A stretch of 64,000 nucleotides of DNA from Stenotrophomonas maltophilia R551-3. GTDB lineage: Bacteria; Pseudomonadota; Gammaproteobacteria; Xanthomonadales; Xanthomonadaceae. Below, in pieces: positions 11,853 through 21,347 of the stretch. Numbering within the stretch: position 1 is the stretch's first letter; every line of letters begins with the position of its first letter. The notes under the pieces are model-generated. The model was not told where the DNA came from and did not search any database. It saw nothing but the letters and a program-made list of their open reading frames with translations. A program made the position numbers and the translations under genes. The DNA lies in contig NC_011071.1 in NCBI RefSeq assembly GCF_000020665.1, positions 734,501-798,500 of the forward strand. Reading direction: 5' to 3'.

Positions 11853-13064
11853 TTACTTCAGCTTCGCATCGGCGCGCAGGGCGGCGGCGCGGTCGGTCTT
11901 CTCCCAGGAGAAGGCCGTGGCGTTGACGGTCTCGCCTTCGCCGTTGAGGTAGCTGAACTCCTTCGGCTTGCGGCCGAAGTGGCCGTAGGCCGCGGTCTGC
12001 TGGTACATCGGGTGCACCAGGTCCAGCATCTTGATGATGCCGTACGGGCGCAGATCGAAGTGCTTGCGGATCAGCTTCTCGATCTTGTCGTCGCTGATCT
12101 TGCCGGTGCCGAAGGTGGTGACCGAGATCGAGGTCGGCTCAGCCACGCCGATGGCGTAGGAGACCTGCACTTCGCAACGGTCGGCCAGGCCGGCGGCAAC
12201 CACGTTCTTGGCCACGTAGCGGGCCGCGTAGGCCGCCGAACGGTCGACCTTGGACGGGTCCTTGCCGGAGAACGCGCCACCACCGTGACGGGCCCAGCCG
12301 CCGTAGGTGTCGACGATGATCTTGCGGCCGGTCAGGCCGCAGTCGCCCACCGGGCCGCCGATCTCGAACTTGCCGGTCGGGTTGATGTGGAACTTGGTGC
12401 CCTTGTGCAGCCACTTGGCCGGCAGCACCGGCTTGATGATCTCTTCGCGGACAGCCTCGATGAGGTCCTTCTGCTTGATGCCCGGGGCGTGCTGGGTCGA
12501 CAGGACCACCGCGTCGATGGCCGAGACCACGCCGTTTTCATAGCGCAGGGTGACCTGGCTCTTGGCGTCCGGGCGCAGCCACGACAGCGGCGAGTTCTTC
12601 TTCTTGCGGATCTTGGCCTGCTGCTCGACCAGGCGGTGCGACAGGTGGATCGCGGCCGGCATGTAGCTGTCGGTCTCGTTGGTGGCATAGCCGAACATCA
12701 GGCCCTGGTCGCCAGCGCCCATTTCTTCCGGCTTCTTGCGATCCACGCCCTGGGCGATGTGCGGGGACTGCTTGCCGATCAGGTTCAGCACGCCGCAGGT
12801 GGCGCCGTCGAAGCCGACGTCGGAGCTGTCATAGCCGATGTCCACGATGACCTTGCGGGTCAGCGCTTCCAGGTCGATCCAGGCGCTGGTGGTGATTTCA
12901 CCGGCCACGATGGCAACGCCGGTCTTGACCATGGTCTCGCAGGCCACGCGGGCGCGCTGGTCCTGGGTCAGGATCGCGTCCAGCACCGCATCGGAGATCT
13001 GGTCGGCAACCTTGTCCGGATGGCCTTCGGAGACCGACTCGGAGGTGAAGAGGTAGCTGGACAT
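11853..13064 (-). CDS. metK: S-adenosylmethionine synthetase
   Basis: 403 residues. It makes S-adenosylmethionine from methionine and ATP. Conserved blocks are present: [19 protein letters not shown] at the start, [16 protein letters not shown] around residue 120, and [20 protein letters not shown] around residue 260, the P-loop-like phosphate-binding segment. The start [11 protein letters not shown] is standard. A TATCAT -10-like box lies on the minus strand in the leader, which shows no SAM riboswitch that I can recognise. A terminator follows. Together with ahcY it forms the methyl-cycle pair of this window. Confidence 0.97.
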   Translation of the reverse strand: MSSYLFTSESVSEGHPDKVADQISDAVLDAILTQDQRARVACETMVKTGVAIVAGEITTSAWIDLEALTRKVIVDIGYDSSDVGFDGATCGVLNLIGKQSPHIAQGVDRKKPEEMGAGDQGLMFGYATNETDSYMPAAIHLSHRLVEQQAKIRKKKNSPLSWLRPDAKSQVTLRYENGVVSAIDAVVLSTQHAPGIKQKDLIEAVREEIIKPVLPAKWLHKGTKFHINPTGKFEIGGPVGDCGLTGRKIIVDTYGGWARHGGGAFSGKDPSKVDRSAAYAARYVAKNVVAAGLADRCEVQVSYAIGVAEPTSISVTTFGTGKISDDKIEKLIRKHFDLRPYGIIKMLDLVHPMYQQTAAYGHFGRKPKEFSYLNGEGETVNATAFSWEKTDRAAALRADAKLK

Positions 13065-13397
13065 CAGGCTTAATATCCTTTGATTCGGATGGAAAGATGG
13101 GCGCGAATGATACACGGGGTGCGCCGCCTGTGCATTGTGAACCTGTACCGGTTGCCGGTGGTTAAGCCCATGTAGGCCCGCCGGGCCCGCTGCAGCGGGA
13201 TTGAGGCCCAGCCTCGACGCCCAGTGTTCCACCAGCGTGACAACGGCGCGGGTCCTGCCTGGCCCCGGCCGCGCAGTCCGCGACCCCGCCCCGGGGCATC
13301 CGGCCGTCATCGTTCTGCCCCGAAACCGCCATCTGGTTGCCGCCTGCCGGGCGCAGGCTGTCGGCCAATCCGGCCGCCGGGCACGAGCGAACACGCC

Positions 13398-15113
13398 ATG
13401 CAGGAACTCGAACAGCGTCTCCAGCAACGCTTCCCCGATTGGTTCCATGGCCGTCGTGGCCAACTGGCCCGGCCCTTGCTGCGCAGCGTCGGACGCTGGT
13501 CGCGCCTGGACCAGATCGAAGCCTTCCTGCAGCGCAGTGCAGGATTGCGCGGATTCGGCTTCGTCGCCGCCGGCCTGGAGTTCATCGACGGCCAGTACCA
13601 GGTGGATCCAGCCGCGCTGGCGAAGATTCCCGCCACCGGCCGCCTGCTGATCGTCGCCAATCACCCCTCCGGAGCGCTGGACGCGCTGGCCCTGCTGGAC
13701 GCGGTCGGCCGCATCCGCCGCGACGTGCGGATCGTGGCCAACGACCTGTTGGGGGCGATCGCGCCACTGCAGGACCTGCTGCTGCCGGTGCGCATCCTCG
13801 GTGGCAAGGCCCAGCGCGGCAGTCTGCATGCGGTCGAAGAGGCGCTGGCCGCCGAGCAATGCGTCATCGTGTTCCCGGCCGGTGAGGTCTCGCGGTTGTC
13901 GCTGCGCGGCATCCGTGATGGCCGCTGGCAGCGCGGTTTCGTCCGCTTCGCCCGTGCCGCCGGTGCGCCGGTGCTGCCGGTGCGGGTGGAAGCGCGCAAC
14001 TCGGCGCTGTTCTACGGCGCCTCGACCCTGTTCAAGCCGGCCGGCACCGCACTGTTGGCGCGCGAGATGTTCACCCGTCGTGGGCGCCCGCTGCGCCTGT
14101 GCATCGGCGAGCCGATGCAGCTGGGCAAGGGCGGTGACCCCGGCGCACAGCTGCTCGCGGTGCGTCGCGCGCTGTACGCGCTGGGCCGCAATGGCACGAC
14201 CGCCGATGCCGCGGCTCATGGCGGCCCCGAGCCGCTGGCCGCGCCGGTCCCGCCCTCGCAGGTCGCCGCGGGTATCGCGGCCGCCACCCAGCTGGGCCAG
14301 ACCGCCGACGGCAAGCAGATCCTGCTGGCGACCTGTACGGCCGATTCTCCGCTGCTGCTGGAACTGGGCCGTCTGCGCGAGCTGACCTTCCGCCGGGTCG
14401 GTGAGGGCACCGGCCGCAGCCGCGACCTGGACGCCTTCGATCCGCAGTACGAGCACATCGTGATCTGGGACGCGGCCGCGCAGCGCATCGCCGGCGCCTA
14501 CCGCATCATGCGCGGTGCCCACGCGCTGGCCCGGCACGGCCTGTCTGGGCTCTACAGCGCATCGCTTTTCCGCTATTCCGACGACGCCATCACCCACATC
14601 GCCGAGGGCCTGGAACTGGGCCGCAGCTTCGTGGTGCCCGACTACTGGGGCAGCCGCAGCCTGGACTACCTGTGGCAGGGCATCGGTGCCTACCTGCAAT
14701 GCCGGCCGGGTATCCGCTACCTGTTCGGCGCAGTGTCGATCAGCGCAGCACTGCCGCGTGATGCGCGCGAGCAGCTGGTGGCGTACTACCAGCGCTACTA
14801 CAGCGGTACCGCCGGCCTGGCCGAATCGAACCGCCCCTTCCAGTACTTCGCCGCGCCGCCGAGTTTCGGCGAGCTGGATGCAGGTGCCGCGTTCGATGTG
14901 CTCAAGGCCAACCTGGCCGCACTGGGTACCGGCGTGCCGACGCTGTACCGCCAGTACACCGATCTGTGCGAACCCGGTGGCGCCCGTTTCCTTGCCTTCG
15001 GTGTCGACCCGGACTTCAGTGATTCGATCGACGGCCTGATTGAAGTGGACCTGTGTGCGATACGGCCCAACAAGCGCAAACGCTACCTGCGCGACGCGGG
15101 GACGCCGGCATGA
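13398..15113 (+). CDS. Two-domain acyltransferase: PlsC-like domain fused to OlsB-like GNAT domain (OlsF-like)
   Basis: 571 residues. Residues about 60-250 are a glycerolipid-type acyltransferase with [10 protein letters not shown] (His89, Asp95), [10 protein letters not shown] and a [11 protein letters not shown] strand. The H-x5-D spacing is that of the hemolysin/OlsA-like branch rather than the usual H-x4-D. Residues about 300-560 match the ornithine N-acyltransferase-like GNAT domain ([40 protein letters not shown]). This order matches bifunctional OlsF ornithine-lipid synthases, where the C-terminal half N-acylates ornithine and the N-terminal half adds the second chain. The substrate is inferred, not shown. 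The stop overlaps the next gene's start (ATGA). Confidence 0.8.
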   Translation: MQELEQRLQQRFPDWFHGRRGQLARPLLRSVGRWSRLDQIEAFLQRSAGLRGFGFVAAGLEFIDGQYQVDPAALAKIPATGRLLIVANHPSGALDALALLDAVGRIRRDVRIVANDLLGAIAPLQDLLLPVRILGGKAQRGSLHAVEEALAAEQCVIVFPAGEVSRLSLRGIRDGRWQRGFVRFARAAGAPVLPVRVEARNSALFYGASTLFKPAGTALLAREMFTRRGRPLRLCIGEPMQLGKGGDPGAQLLAVRRALYALGRNGTTADAAAHGGPEPLAAPVPPSQVAAGIAAATQLGQTADGKQILLATCTADSPLLLELGRLRELTFRRVGEGTGRSRDLDAFDPQYEHIVIWDAAAQRIAGAYRIMRGAHALARHGLSGLYSASLFRYSDDAITHIAEGLELGRSFVVPDYWGSRSLDYLWQGIGAYLQCRPGIRYLFGAVSISAALPRDAREQLVAYYQRYYSGTAGLAESNRPFQYFAAPPSFGELDAGAAFDVLKANLAALGTGVPTLYRQYTDLCEPGGARFLAFGVDPDFSDSIDGLIEVDLCAIRPNKRKRYLRDAGTPA

Positions 15114-15910
15114 GCGCGCTGGCGAACCTGTCGCCGCACCGGCGCGCAGTGTTCGTCTCCGACGTGCACCTGGGGTCACGTCACTGCCATGCCACTGAGC
15201 TGGCGCGGTTCCTCTCGCAGCTGCGCTGCGAACGGTTGTACCTGGTGGGCGACATCATCGACCTGTGGTGGATGGCGCATCGCCGCGCCAACTGGCGGCA
15301 GTCGCACAGTGAAGTCATCCAGGCCCTGCACGCGTTGCGCCGTGCCGGGACCGAGATCATCTACATTCCCGGCAATCACGACGCATCGTTGCGCCACGTA
15401 TGTGGGCTGATGCTGCCGGCCATGCAGGTGCGCCGTCGCGCCATCCATGTGACCGCCGATGGCCGTCGCCTGCTGGTCGCGCACGGCGACGACTACGACG
15501 GTGTGACCCACTTCGGTGGCCTGCAGGAAAAGTTCGGCGACTGGTTGTACTACCGCATCCTCACCGGCAACCAGGCGCTGAACGCGGTGCGACGCCGGCT
15601 GGGGATGCGCTACTGGTCACTGTCGGAGTTCCTGAAGAAGCGCAGTGGTGCGGCCGAGCGCTATATCGAGCGCTTCGTGCAGGCCGGGCTGGACGACGTG
15701 CGCCGGCGCGGCCTGGATGGCATCGTCTGCGGCCACATCCACCGCGCTGCCTTGATTGAACGCGATGGCCTGGTCTATGCCAACGACGGCGACTGGGTGG
15801 AGAGCCTGACCGCACTGGCCGAAGACCATGATGGCGCGCTGCGCCTGCTCGACCACAACGGGCAGACCCTGGTGGAGCTGCCAGGGGCGCGTATCAAGCA
15901 GGCCGCCTGA
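15110..15910 (+). CDS. UDP-2,3-diacylglucosamine diphosphatase-like metallophosphoesterase
   Basis: 266 residues. The calcineurin-like metal centre is complete: [36 protein letters not shown] and CGHIHRA. The GDIIDLWW block and the length resemble LpxH, which splits UDP-2,3-diacylglucosamine in lipid A synthesis, but LpxH paralogues of unknown substrate are common in this order. It is translationally coupled to the OlsF-like acyltransferase by a 4-bp overlap, which argues for a role in lipid metabolism at the membrane. I cannot tell whether it is the essential LpxH or a paralogue. Confidence 0.8.
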   Translation: MSALANLSPHRRAVFVSDVHLGSRHCHATELARFLSQLRCERLYLVGDIIDLWWMAHRRANWRQSHSEVIQALHALRRAGTEIIYIPGNHDASLRHVCGLMLPAMQVRRRAIHVTADGRRLLVAHGDDYDGVTHFGGLQEKFGDWLYYRILTGNQALNAVRRRLGMRYWSLSEFLKKRSGAAERYIERFVQAGLDDVRRRGLDGIVCGHIHRAALIERDGLVYANDGDWVESLTALAEDHDGALRLLDHNGQTLVELPGARIKQAA

Positions 15911-15919
15911 CCCGCTCTT

Positions 15920-16050
15920 GTAGAGTCGAGCCATGCTCGACTATCGCGCGCAGCGCAGAATGTGTGGTCCCCTTGTAGAGTCGAGCCATGCTCGACTGCC
16001 GTATGCGACGGGGTCGGACCGAAAAACAGTCGAGCATGGCTCGACTCTAC
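15920..16050. repeat. Cluster of three SMAG (GTAG) hairpins
   Basis: Two direct copies of GTAGAGTCGAGCCATGCTCG start at 15920 and 15975; a third, inverted copy ends in GACTCTAC at 16050. Copies 2 and 3 form a dimer, while copy 1 is a nearly identical extra unit 55 bp upstream. Between copies 2 and 3 lies GGGGTCGGACCG, which resembles the arm of the 39-bp hairpin family seen elsewhere in the window. Confidence 0.85.
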
Positions 16051-16121
16051 AAAAAAGGCGCGAGCGGCACTCTTCAACAGGTGTGCCAGACGGCGCGCAC
16101 GCAAGCCGCTAGCATCGGTCC

Positions 16122-17177
16122 ATGGATTCCCTTACCCAGATCGTGCTCGGTGGCGCCGTCGCCGCTGTCATCGCTCCGCCCGGCCATCGCCGCGCGGCCC
16201 TGCTGGCTGGTGCCGCGCTCGGCACCCTGCCGGATCTCGATGCCCTGTGGCTGGGCTTCACTGCTGCCGATCCGGTGGCGAACATGATCGAACACCGCAG
16301 CTTCAGCCACTCGCTGCTGGTGCTGCCCTGGGTGGCGGCACTGATCTGGTGGTTGTTCAAGCGCTTCGGCAATGGCCGCGTCGCCCAGTCACCTGTGCGC
16401 TGGTTCTGGGCGATCCAGCTGGCGCTGGTCACCCATCCCATGCTGGATGCGTTCACCGTCTACGGCACTCAGCTGTGGTGGCCGTTGCGGCCACACCCGA
16501 CCATGGGTTCCAGCGTCTTCATCATCGATCCCGGCTACACGGTGTGGCTGCTGCTGGGCTGCGTGCTGGCCTGGTTTGGCCGCGCCCGTCCCTGGGCGGG
16601 CAAGGTGCTGGGCGTGGCACTGCTGCTCAGCAGCGGCTACCTGGGCTGGGGCCTGATCGCCAAGGCGCAGGTCGACCGTGCCGCGCAGCAGAGCCTGGCT
16701 GCGATGGGGCTGGGCGATGCGCCGCGGTTCTCGGTGCCGATGCCGTTCAACACGCTGCTGTGGCGGGTGGTGGCGATGACCCCGAATGGCTACGTGGTGG
16801 GCGACCGTTCGCTGGTGGCCGACCATGGACCGATGCAGTTCGAAGGCCATCCCTCCAACGTGCAGGCATTGCGCGAAGCGGAGGGCATTCCGGCCGTTCA
16901 GCAGCTGCAGTGGTTCAACCGCGGTTTCATGCGTGCGCAGGTGGTCGACGGCCGGCTGGTGCTGAGTGATCTACGCATGGGCCTGGAGCCGGACTACACC
17001 TTCAACTTCGCCGTGGCCGAGCAGGTGGATGGGCAGTGGCGGGCGATCACGCCCGAGCAGCCGCGGGTGGACTACAGCAGCCCGGCCGCGCGTGCCGATG
17101 CCGGGCGCCGGCTGGCGGCGATGTGGCAGCGCATCTGGCATGCGCCCGCAGTACCTTCAGCCGGTGCCGCCGAGTAG
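16122..17177 (+). CDS. Membrane-bound metal-dependent hydrolase, YdjM family
   Basis: 351 residues with about 4-5 membrane helices in the first 190 residues. Family motifs are clear: LPDLDALW, EHRSFSHSLLV and THPMLDAFTVYGTQLWWP, whose His and Asp residues are the expected metal ligands. The C-terminal 150 residues are probably periplasmic. Relatives include the LexA-regulated YdjM of E. coli and YfhO-like proteins; the substrate is unknown. The TAG stop is the TAG of an SMAG GTAG head (see 17174-17239). The gene stands alone after the OlsF-like operon. Confidence 0.82.
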   Translation: MDSLTQIVLGGAVAAVIAPPGHRRAALLAGAALGTLPDLDALWLGFTAADPVANMIEHRSFSHSLLVLPWVAALIWWLFKRFGNGRVAQSPVRWFWAIQLALVTHPMLDAFTVYGTQLWWPLRPHPTMGSSVFIIDPGYTVWLLLGCVLAWFGRARPWAGKVLGVALLLSSGYLGWGLIAKAQVDRAAQQSLAAMGLGDAPRFSVPMPFNTLLWRVVAMTPNGYVVGDRSLVADHGPMQFEGHPSNVQALREAEGIPAVQQLQWFNRGFMRAQVVDGRLVLSDLRMGLEPDYTFNFAVAEQVDGQWRAITPEQPRVDYSSPAARADAGRRLAAMWQRIWHAPAVPSAGAAE

Positions 17178-17239
17178 AGCCACGCCACGCGTGGAAGGTG
17201 GGGTATTGGCGGCGGCAGCCACGCATGGCGTGGCTTTAC
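17174..17239. repeat. SMAG dimer that supplies both flanking stop codons
   Basis: The left unit GTAGAGCCACGCCACGCG and the inverted right unit CATGGCGTGGCTTTAC fill the whole space between two convergent genes. TAG at 17175-17177 ends the YdjM-like gene; on the minus strand the right head reads GTAA and its TAA (17238-17236) ends the glycosyltransferase gene. Confidence 0.8.
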
Positions 17240-18246
17240 TGCGGTGCGCGGTTGAGTTTGATCGATCGGTTCAATACCTGGCGCGGGACATTGGCGATAT
17301 CGAAGCCGACGAATGCGAGCAGGAACTGCAGGCCCGAGATCAACGCGACCATGGTGATCATGATCGTGCCTACCGGTGTGGCGACATCGGCCTGCGCCGA
17401 GCGAATCCAGTGATACAGGCCGAACAGCCCACCGAAGGTGAGCAGGCTGCTGCCGGCGACCAGCTCCAGCGACGCGATGCTGAGATCGCGCAGGAAATAG
17501 TTGTAGGCAATGCGCTTGAGCGTGTTGCGCATGTGCTTGAAGGTGAATTCGCCGAGGATGCGGCCAATGCGGAGATTGCTGGTCTCGTCGCCGTAGTGGG
17601 CATCCATGGCCACGTCCTGGACAACCGCGCGTACGGTGTTCAGGCGGAACAGCATGTCCGTCTCGAAGAAGTAGCGGTCGCTGACAGCATCGAGCTTGAG
17701 GTGGCTGGCGACCCTGGCATGGATGGCGGTGTAGCCATTGGTCGGATCGAATACCTGCCAGTATCCGGACGATGCCTTGGTCATGAAGGACAGCAGCAGG
17801 TTGCCCAGGCGTCGCACGGGCGGCATGCGACGGATGTGGGTCAGATTCCAGAAACGATTGCCCTTGGTGTAGTCCGCGTGGCCTTCCGCGATGGGGGTGA
17901 CGAAATCCATGAGTAGTGCCGGATCCATCTGTCCGTCGCCATCGACCTTGACCAGGATGTCCATGCCATCGGCAATGGCCGCGCGGTAGCCGGTCTTGAT
18001 GGCGCCGCCGACGCCGCGATTGTGCTCATGGAACAGCACGGTGACGCGCGGGTCGCTGGCTTCGGCCTGGATGAGCCGGCCGCTGCCATCAGGGCAGGCA
18101 TCATCCACGCAGTAGATTGCCGTCACCGTTGGGTCGATTGCGGCCAGCACCGCCAGCACGTGGCGGGTCACCCTGTAGCAGGGGATCACCACGGCGATCC
18201 GCGGGGTTGGCGTAGCAGGTTGCGCTGTACCCATCGTCGGACTCAC
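17236..18246 (-). CDS. GT2 family glycosyltransferase, membrane-anchored (dolichol-phosphate-mannose-synthase-like)
   Basis: 336 residues from GTG at 18246, which overlaps the upstream stop by 4 bp (GTGA); an ATG at 18234 is the alternative. The GT-A domain shows VVIPCYRVTRHV, YCVDDACPDGS, HEHNRGVGGAIKTGYRAA and VKVDGDGQMDP, the nucleotide-sugar and metal site. Two C-terminal membrane helices follow (residues about 265-325). This layout is that of polyprenyl-phosphate sugar transferases that load a lipid carrier for later glycan modification. Its partner, a large membrane protein encoded just upstream, may use or flip the lipid-linked sugar. The sugar is unknown. Confidence 0.85.
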   Translation of the reverse strand: MSPTMGTAQPATPTPRIAVVIPCYRVTRHVLAVLAAIDPTVTAIYCVDDACPDGSGRLIQAEASDPRVTVLFHEHNRGVGGAIKTGYRAAIADGMDILVKVDGDGQMDPALLMDFVTPIAEGHADYTKGNRFWNLTHIRRMPPVRRLGNLLLSFMTKASSGYWQVFDPTNGYTAIHARVASHLKLDAVSDRYFFETDMLFRLNTVRAVVQDVAMDAHYGDETSNLRIGRILGEFTFKHMRNTLKRIAYNYFLRDLSIASLELVAGSSLLTFGGLFGLYHWIRSAQADVATPVGTIMITMVALISGLQFLLAFVGFDIANVPRQVLNRSIKLNRAPQ

Positions 18247-20111
18247 GGTTGCGCCCCTGCGCGGCAATCCCGGGTTCCGGGCGTGGCGCAGGCCGGGGCC
18301 GCAAGCAGGATGTTGGCCGGCACTTCCACCAGATCACCCTGCAGCACGCGCGGCATATCGCTGTCGGCGGCCACGGTGATGTGGTGGTAGCGGTTGAAGG
18401 TGAAATTGAACGCTTCGTCCTGCATCGCCGGGAAGTACCGGCCGAAGTAATCCAGCTGTGGCAGGTACAGCACGTGGTTCACGGCTGCGATCCCGGCGCC
18501 GGGCAGAAGCGCCCCGAAGCCCCCCGGGGCGACCAGTACGCCTTCGGTGTTGTTGCGCGCGCCTCGCGCCTGCAGCGATTGCAGGACGGCAGTGCGGTCC
18601 ATCGCGAAGATCGGACCGGCGGGTTGCACCGGATTGAACAGGCCGTTGCCCAGCAGGTTGGCCAGTGCGGCAGTGGCCAGCACCAGGCTGGCTGCATGCA
18701 CCGAAAGCCTCGGGCGCTTTGCCGCAATGGCGAGCGCGGCCAGGCACAGGTACGGCAGTGCATCGGCGGTGCTGTGCAGGCGGCTGAGCTGACCCTCGCC
18801 GAACAGGAACTTGGCCAGGCTGCCTGCCACCAGCAGCGCGGCCAGCAGCAGCAGGCGCCAGCGCTCGAGGCGAACCCCGCATCGCACCAGGATCATGGCG
18901 CAGCCGATGTTGAGCAACAGGCCGAAGGCGAGCAGTGCGCGGGCGGGCGGCACCATCGACAGGCCCGTCAGCTTGCCGACCACGGCGGGAATGGGCAGGA
19001 AGATCCAGCAGGCGATCAACAGCAGGCCTGCTGCCAGGATCAACAGCGTGCTGCGATGGCTTCCCGCCCATGCGCGGAGCCGCGCACCATCGGCCAGTAC
19101 CACGGTGAACAATGGCAGCAGGCTGCCCAGGACCGCGATTTCGCAATCGTTGGATGCCTTGAACAGTGGCAACGGTGCGAACCGGTAGGTCATCAGGTTC
19201 GGAAAGAGATGCGCCAGCAGGGTCGTCAGTCCGACACCACCACCGGCACTTTGCCGCTGGCCCGGATACACCGTGTTGCGCACGATCGGGATGATGTCGT
19301 GGAAGTAGCCGACGAATACGGCCAACGCGATCGCACCGGCAACTGCGGCGTCGAACAGCCGCCGCAGCGTGATGGCGTCGCGGCGGAAGGCCAGCACCAG
19401 AACCGCCATGGCCAGCAGCGAGGAAATGATGAACGGCGGGTAGGACACCGCAACCAGCCATGCCGCCAGTGCATAGGCACTGGCCGCGATACGCAAGCCA
19501 CGATGGCCGATGCGCAGCCACGCCACCGCAGCCCAGGGCGCCAGCGCAAAGGCACCGGCGTTGCTGGTCCACCAGACCTGTACGAAAGGAGCGAAGAACA
19601 GCGTGACTGACACCAGCATCGCGGCCAGTGCCGGCAACCGCAATTGGCGCAGGAACAAGGCCCATCCGCACAGGAAGGCCATGGCCATGAACATGAAAAA
19701 GAACGAATAGGCGTTCGCGGCAGGTAGCAGGAAGAATGCCCAATGGTAGGGCTTGAACAGCAGGCCCCAGTCCAGAAGTGGCAGCGCCTGGAAGGTGCGC
19801 AGCGACTCGTGGTACGCCGAGTGCGCGTTGACCTGGCCGAAATCGTTGCCGACGGCGATCTGGATGTAAGGCGTGAACACCATCCATTCGTCGGTGCGGA
19901 TGTAGCGCGCAGTGCCGAGCAGCGGTTGCTGCGGCGCCAGGCCCAGATACTCGTAGGCCAGCGCATAGGAAGATGGTGTCAGTGCGAACGCGACATAGAG
20001 GATGCACAACAGCGCGACGATCCCGGCGAACAGGCGTGCCTGGCTGGACCGAAGCCCACCCAGCAGGCTTGCGTCATGGGCAGGCAAAGGCGTTGGGGCG
20101 CTGTCACTCAT
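18243..20111 (-). CDS. Large polytopic membrane protein of unknown function
   Basis: About 622 residues if translation starts at ATG 20111 (an ATG at 20135 is also in frame but has no ribosome site). I count roughly 12 membrane helices, with a longer periplasmic loop near residues 60-120 (RYIRTDEWMVFTPYIQIA) and a soluble C-terminal part of about 130 residues. The layout resembles GT-C type transferases or YfhO-like proteins, but I see no decisive motif. It overlaps the GT2 gene by 4 bp, so the two probably act together on a cell-surface glycan or lipid. Confidence 0.75.
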   Translation of the reverse strand: MSDSAPTPLPAHDASLLGGLRSSQARLFAGIVALLCILYVAFALTPSSYALAYEYLGLAPQQPLLGTARYIRTDEWMVFTPYIQIAVGNDFGQVNAHSAYHESLRTFQALPLLDWGLLFKPYHWAFFLLPAANAYSFFFMFMAMAFLCGWALFLRQLRLPALAAMLVSVTLFFAPFVQVWWTSNAGAFALAPWAAVAWLRIGHRGLRIAASAYALAAWLVAVSYPPFIISSLLAMAVLVLAFRRDAITLRRLFDAAVAGAIALAVFVGYFHDIIPIVRNTVYPGQRQSAGGGVGLTTLLAHLFPNLMTYRFAPLPLFKASNDCEIAVLGSLLPLFTVVLADGARLRAWAGSHRSTLLILAAGLLLIACWIFLPIPAVVGKLTGLSMVPPARALLAFGLLLNIGCAMILVRCGVRLERWRLLLLAALLVAGSLAKFLFGEGQLSRLHSTADALPYLCLAALAIAAKRPRLSVHAASLVLATAALANLLGNGLFNPVQPAGPIFAMDRTAVLQSLQARGARNNTEGVLVAPGGFGALLPGAGIAAVNHVLYLPQLDYFGRYFPAMQDEAFNFTFNRYHHITVAADSDMPRVLQGDLVEVPANILLAAPACATPGTRDCRAGAQP

Positions 20112-20405
20112 CTCGTTCTCGAAGGTCGGGTCCATCCATGCGCGATGTGCCCGCGCACCGATGCCCGAGGGCAGCAGAGGGGGATCCTGGCACGCGCCTT
20201 TCTCGGCCGGGATTGGCGGATTCTAACGGGTTGCCGCCGCAGCTGCTGGTGGGACGAGGCCCGCTTCAGTACACCGCTGGCGCGGCCTTGCACGAGTGCG
20301 GCTTCGCATCAGAAGGTCCCCGCCATGCGTGGATGGCGGGGACATCGGCGGCTGCAGCCACGCAAGGCGTGGCACTACTGCATCAATCGGCCGTGCAGCG
20401 TCGGT
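20112..20405. other. 294-bp intergenic stretch with an SMAG unit and a gene-end remnant
   Basis: No credible gene. It holds an inverted SMAG unit (20357-20378, GCCACGCAAGGCGTGGCACTAC), a small hairpin around 20325-20342 (CCCCGCCATGCGTGGATGG) and, at about 20262-20300, a segment clearly similar to the 3' end of the neighbouring methyltransferase gene (TACACCG...GCGCGGCC.TGCACGA in both). Confidence 0.6.
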
Positions 20406-21233
20406 TCAATACACCGTCGCGCGGCCCTGCACGAACGAGTAGAAGAACACCGCGTTCGGGTCGTTCTGCACCAGGCGGAACTCGCGGCGCATGCCCTCCA
20501 CTGTCTCCTCGTCCACGCTGCCGGCCTGCAGCAGCGGGTCGGCCGCCGACAACAACAGCTGCTCCCAGAACGCGATCATGGTCTTGCGGCGTGCCGGCTC
20601 GCGGTTGTCCAGGTGGATGGTCTTGATCTCGGTATGCACATCGCGGAAGCCGCCGGCCAGCAGCAGGTTGCCCAGCTTGGCGCCGACGAACGGGTCGCCG
20701 CCGTGGTCGTACTGGAAGTCGTTGAAGGCCATCCAGTAGCGCCAGATGTGCGGCGAGTAAGGGTCGAGCAGGAACGAGGCGTTCATCACCTCGGTGATGT
20801 ACACCGGCGAACCCGGGGCCAGCACCCGTCGCACTTCGCTCAGCACGCGCGCCGGTGACGGCACGTGTTCCAGCACCCAGCACAGGAACGCCGAATCAAA
20901 GCTGCGGGCCTCGAACGGCAGTTCGCCGGCATCGGCCTGCTGCAGGGTGTAACGGTCGCTGCACCACGGCGTGCGCGCCAGGTTCTCGCGCGCGGTCTGC
21001 AGTTGGGTCTCGCTCAGGTCCACGCCGGTCACGTGCAGCTCGGGGAAGCGGCGCAGCAGGATCTCGGTCTGTGCACCGACACCGCTGCCGACTTCCAGCA
21101 GACGGCGGGCGCCGCTGTAGTCGATCTGGCCGAAGATGCTCGATTCCAGCAGCCGAGCCTGGGTCATCAGGCGCTGCTGCTCGGTGCCGGAGAATCCGTG
21201 CAGGTAGGTCGGGGAAGAGATCGGCGGGGTCAT
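20406..21233 (-). CDS. Class I SAM-dependent methyltransferase
   Basis: 275 residues. The Rossmann-type methyltransferase core is clear: motif I LLEVGSGVGAQTEILLRR, then VTGVDLSETQLQTARENL, the acidic loop ADAGELPFEARSFDSAF and LEHVPSPARVLSEVRRVLAPG. The start MTPPISSPTYLHGFSG is preferred because upstream in-frame codons lie in an SMAG repeat. It resembles methyltransferase type 11 enzymes acting on small molecules or lipids; the acceptor cannot be told. It is flanked by repeats on both sides and seems to be transcribed alone. Confidence 0.85.
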   Translation of the reverse strand: MTPPISSPTYLHGFSGTEQQRLMTQARLLESSIFGQIDYSGARRLLEVGSGVGAQTEILLRRFPELHVTGVDLSETQLQTARENLARTPWCSDRYTLQQADAGELPFEARSFDSAFLCWVLEHVPSPARVLSEVRRVLAPGSPVYITEVMNASFLLDPYSPHIWRYWMAFNDFQYDHGGDPFVGAKLGNLLLAGGFRDVHTEIKTIHLDNREPARRKTMIAFWEQLLLSAADPLLQAGSVDEETVEGMRREFRLVQNDPNAVFFYSFVQGRATVY

Positions 21234-21244
21234 GATGGGCTCTT

Positions 21245-21301
21245 GTAGCGTCGAGCTTGCTCGACTGCTCTGGAAATTCAGTCGAGCAAGCTCGACTCTA
21301 C
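21245..21301. repeat. SMAG (GTAG) palindrome dimer plus a degenerate unit
   Basis: GTAGCGTCGAGCTTGCTCGAC is followed by the inverted GTCGAGCAAGCTCGACTCTAC. A third, partly decayed unit (CAAGCTCGACCCTAC) follows at about 21318-21332, between the methyltransferase gene and dusB. Confidence 0.82.
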
Positions 21302-21347
21302 GGTTTGAGGAATCAAGCAAGCTCGACCCTACGGTGTAGCGGTTCGC

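Noticed and set aside
13065..13200. Possible SAM riboswitch upstream of metK
   Set aside because: I looked for the conserved blocks of the known SAM classes on the minus strand and found none; only a TATCAT -10-like box is visible.
15975..16056. SMAG dimer followed by AAAAAA as a terminator
   Set aside because: The A run follows the stem on the plus strand; a terminator for the upstream gene would need T there, and no gene reads into it from the other side.
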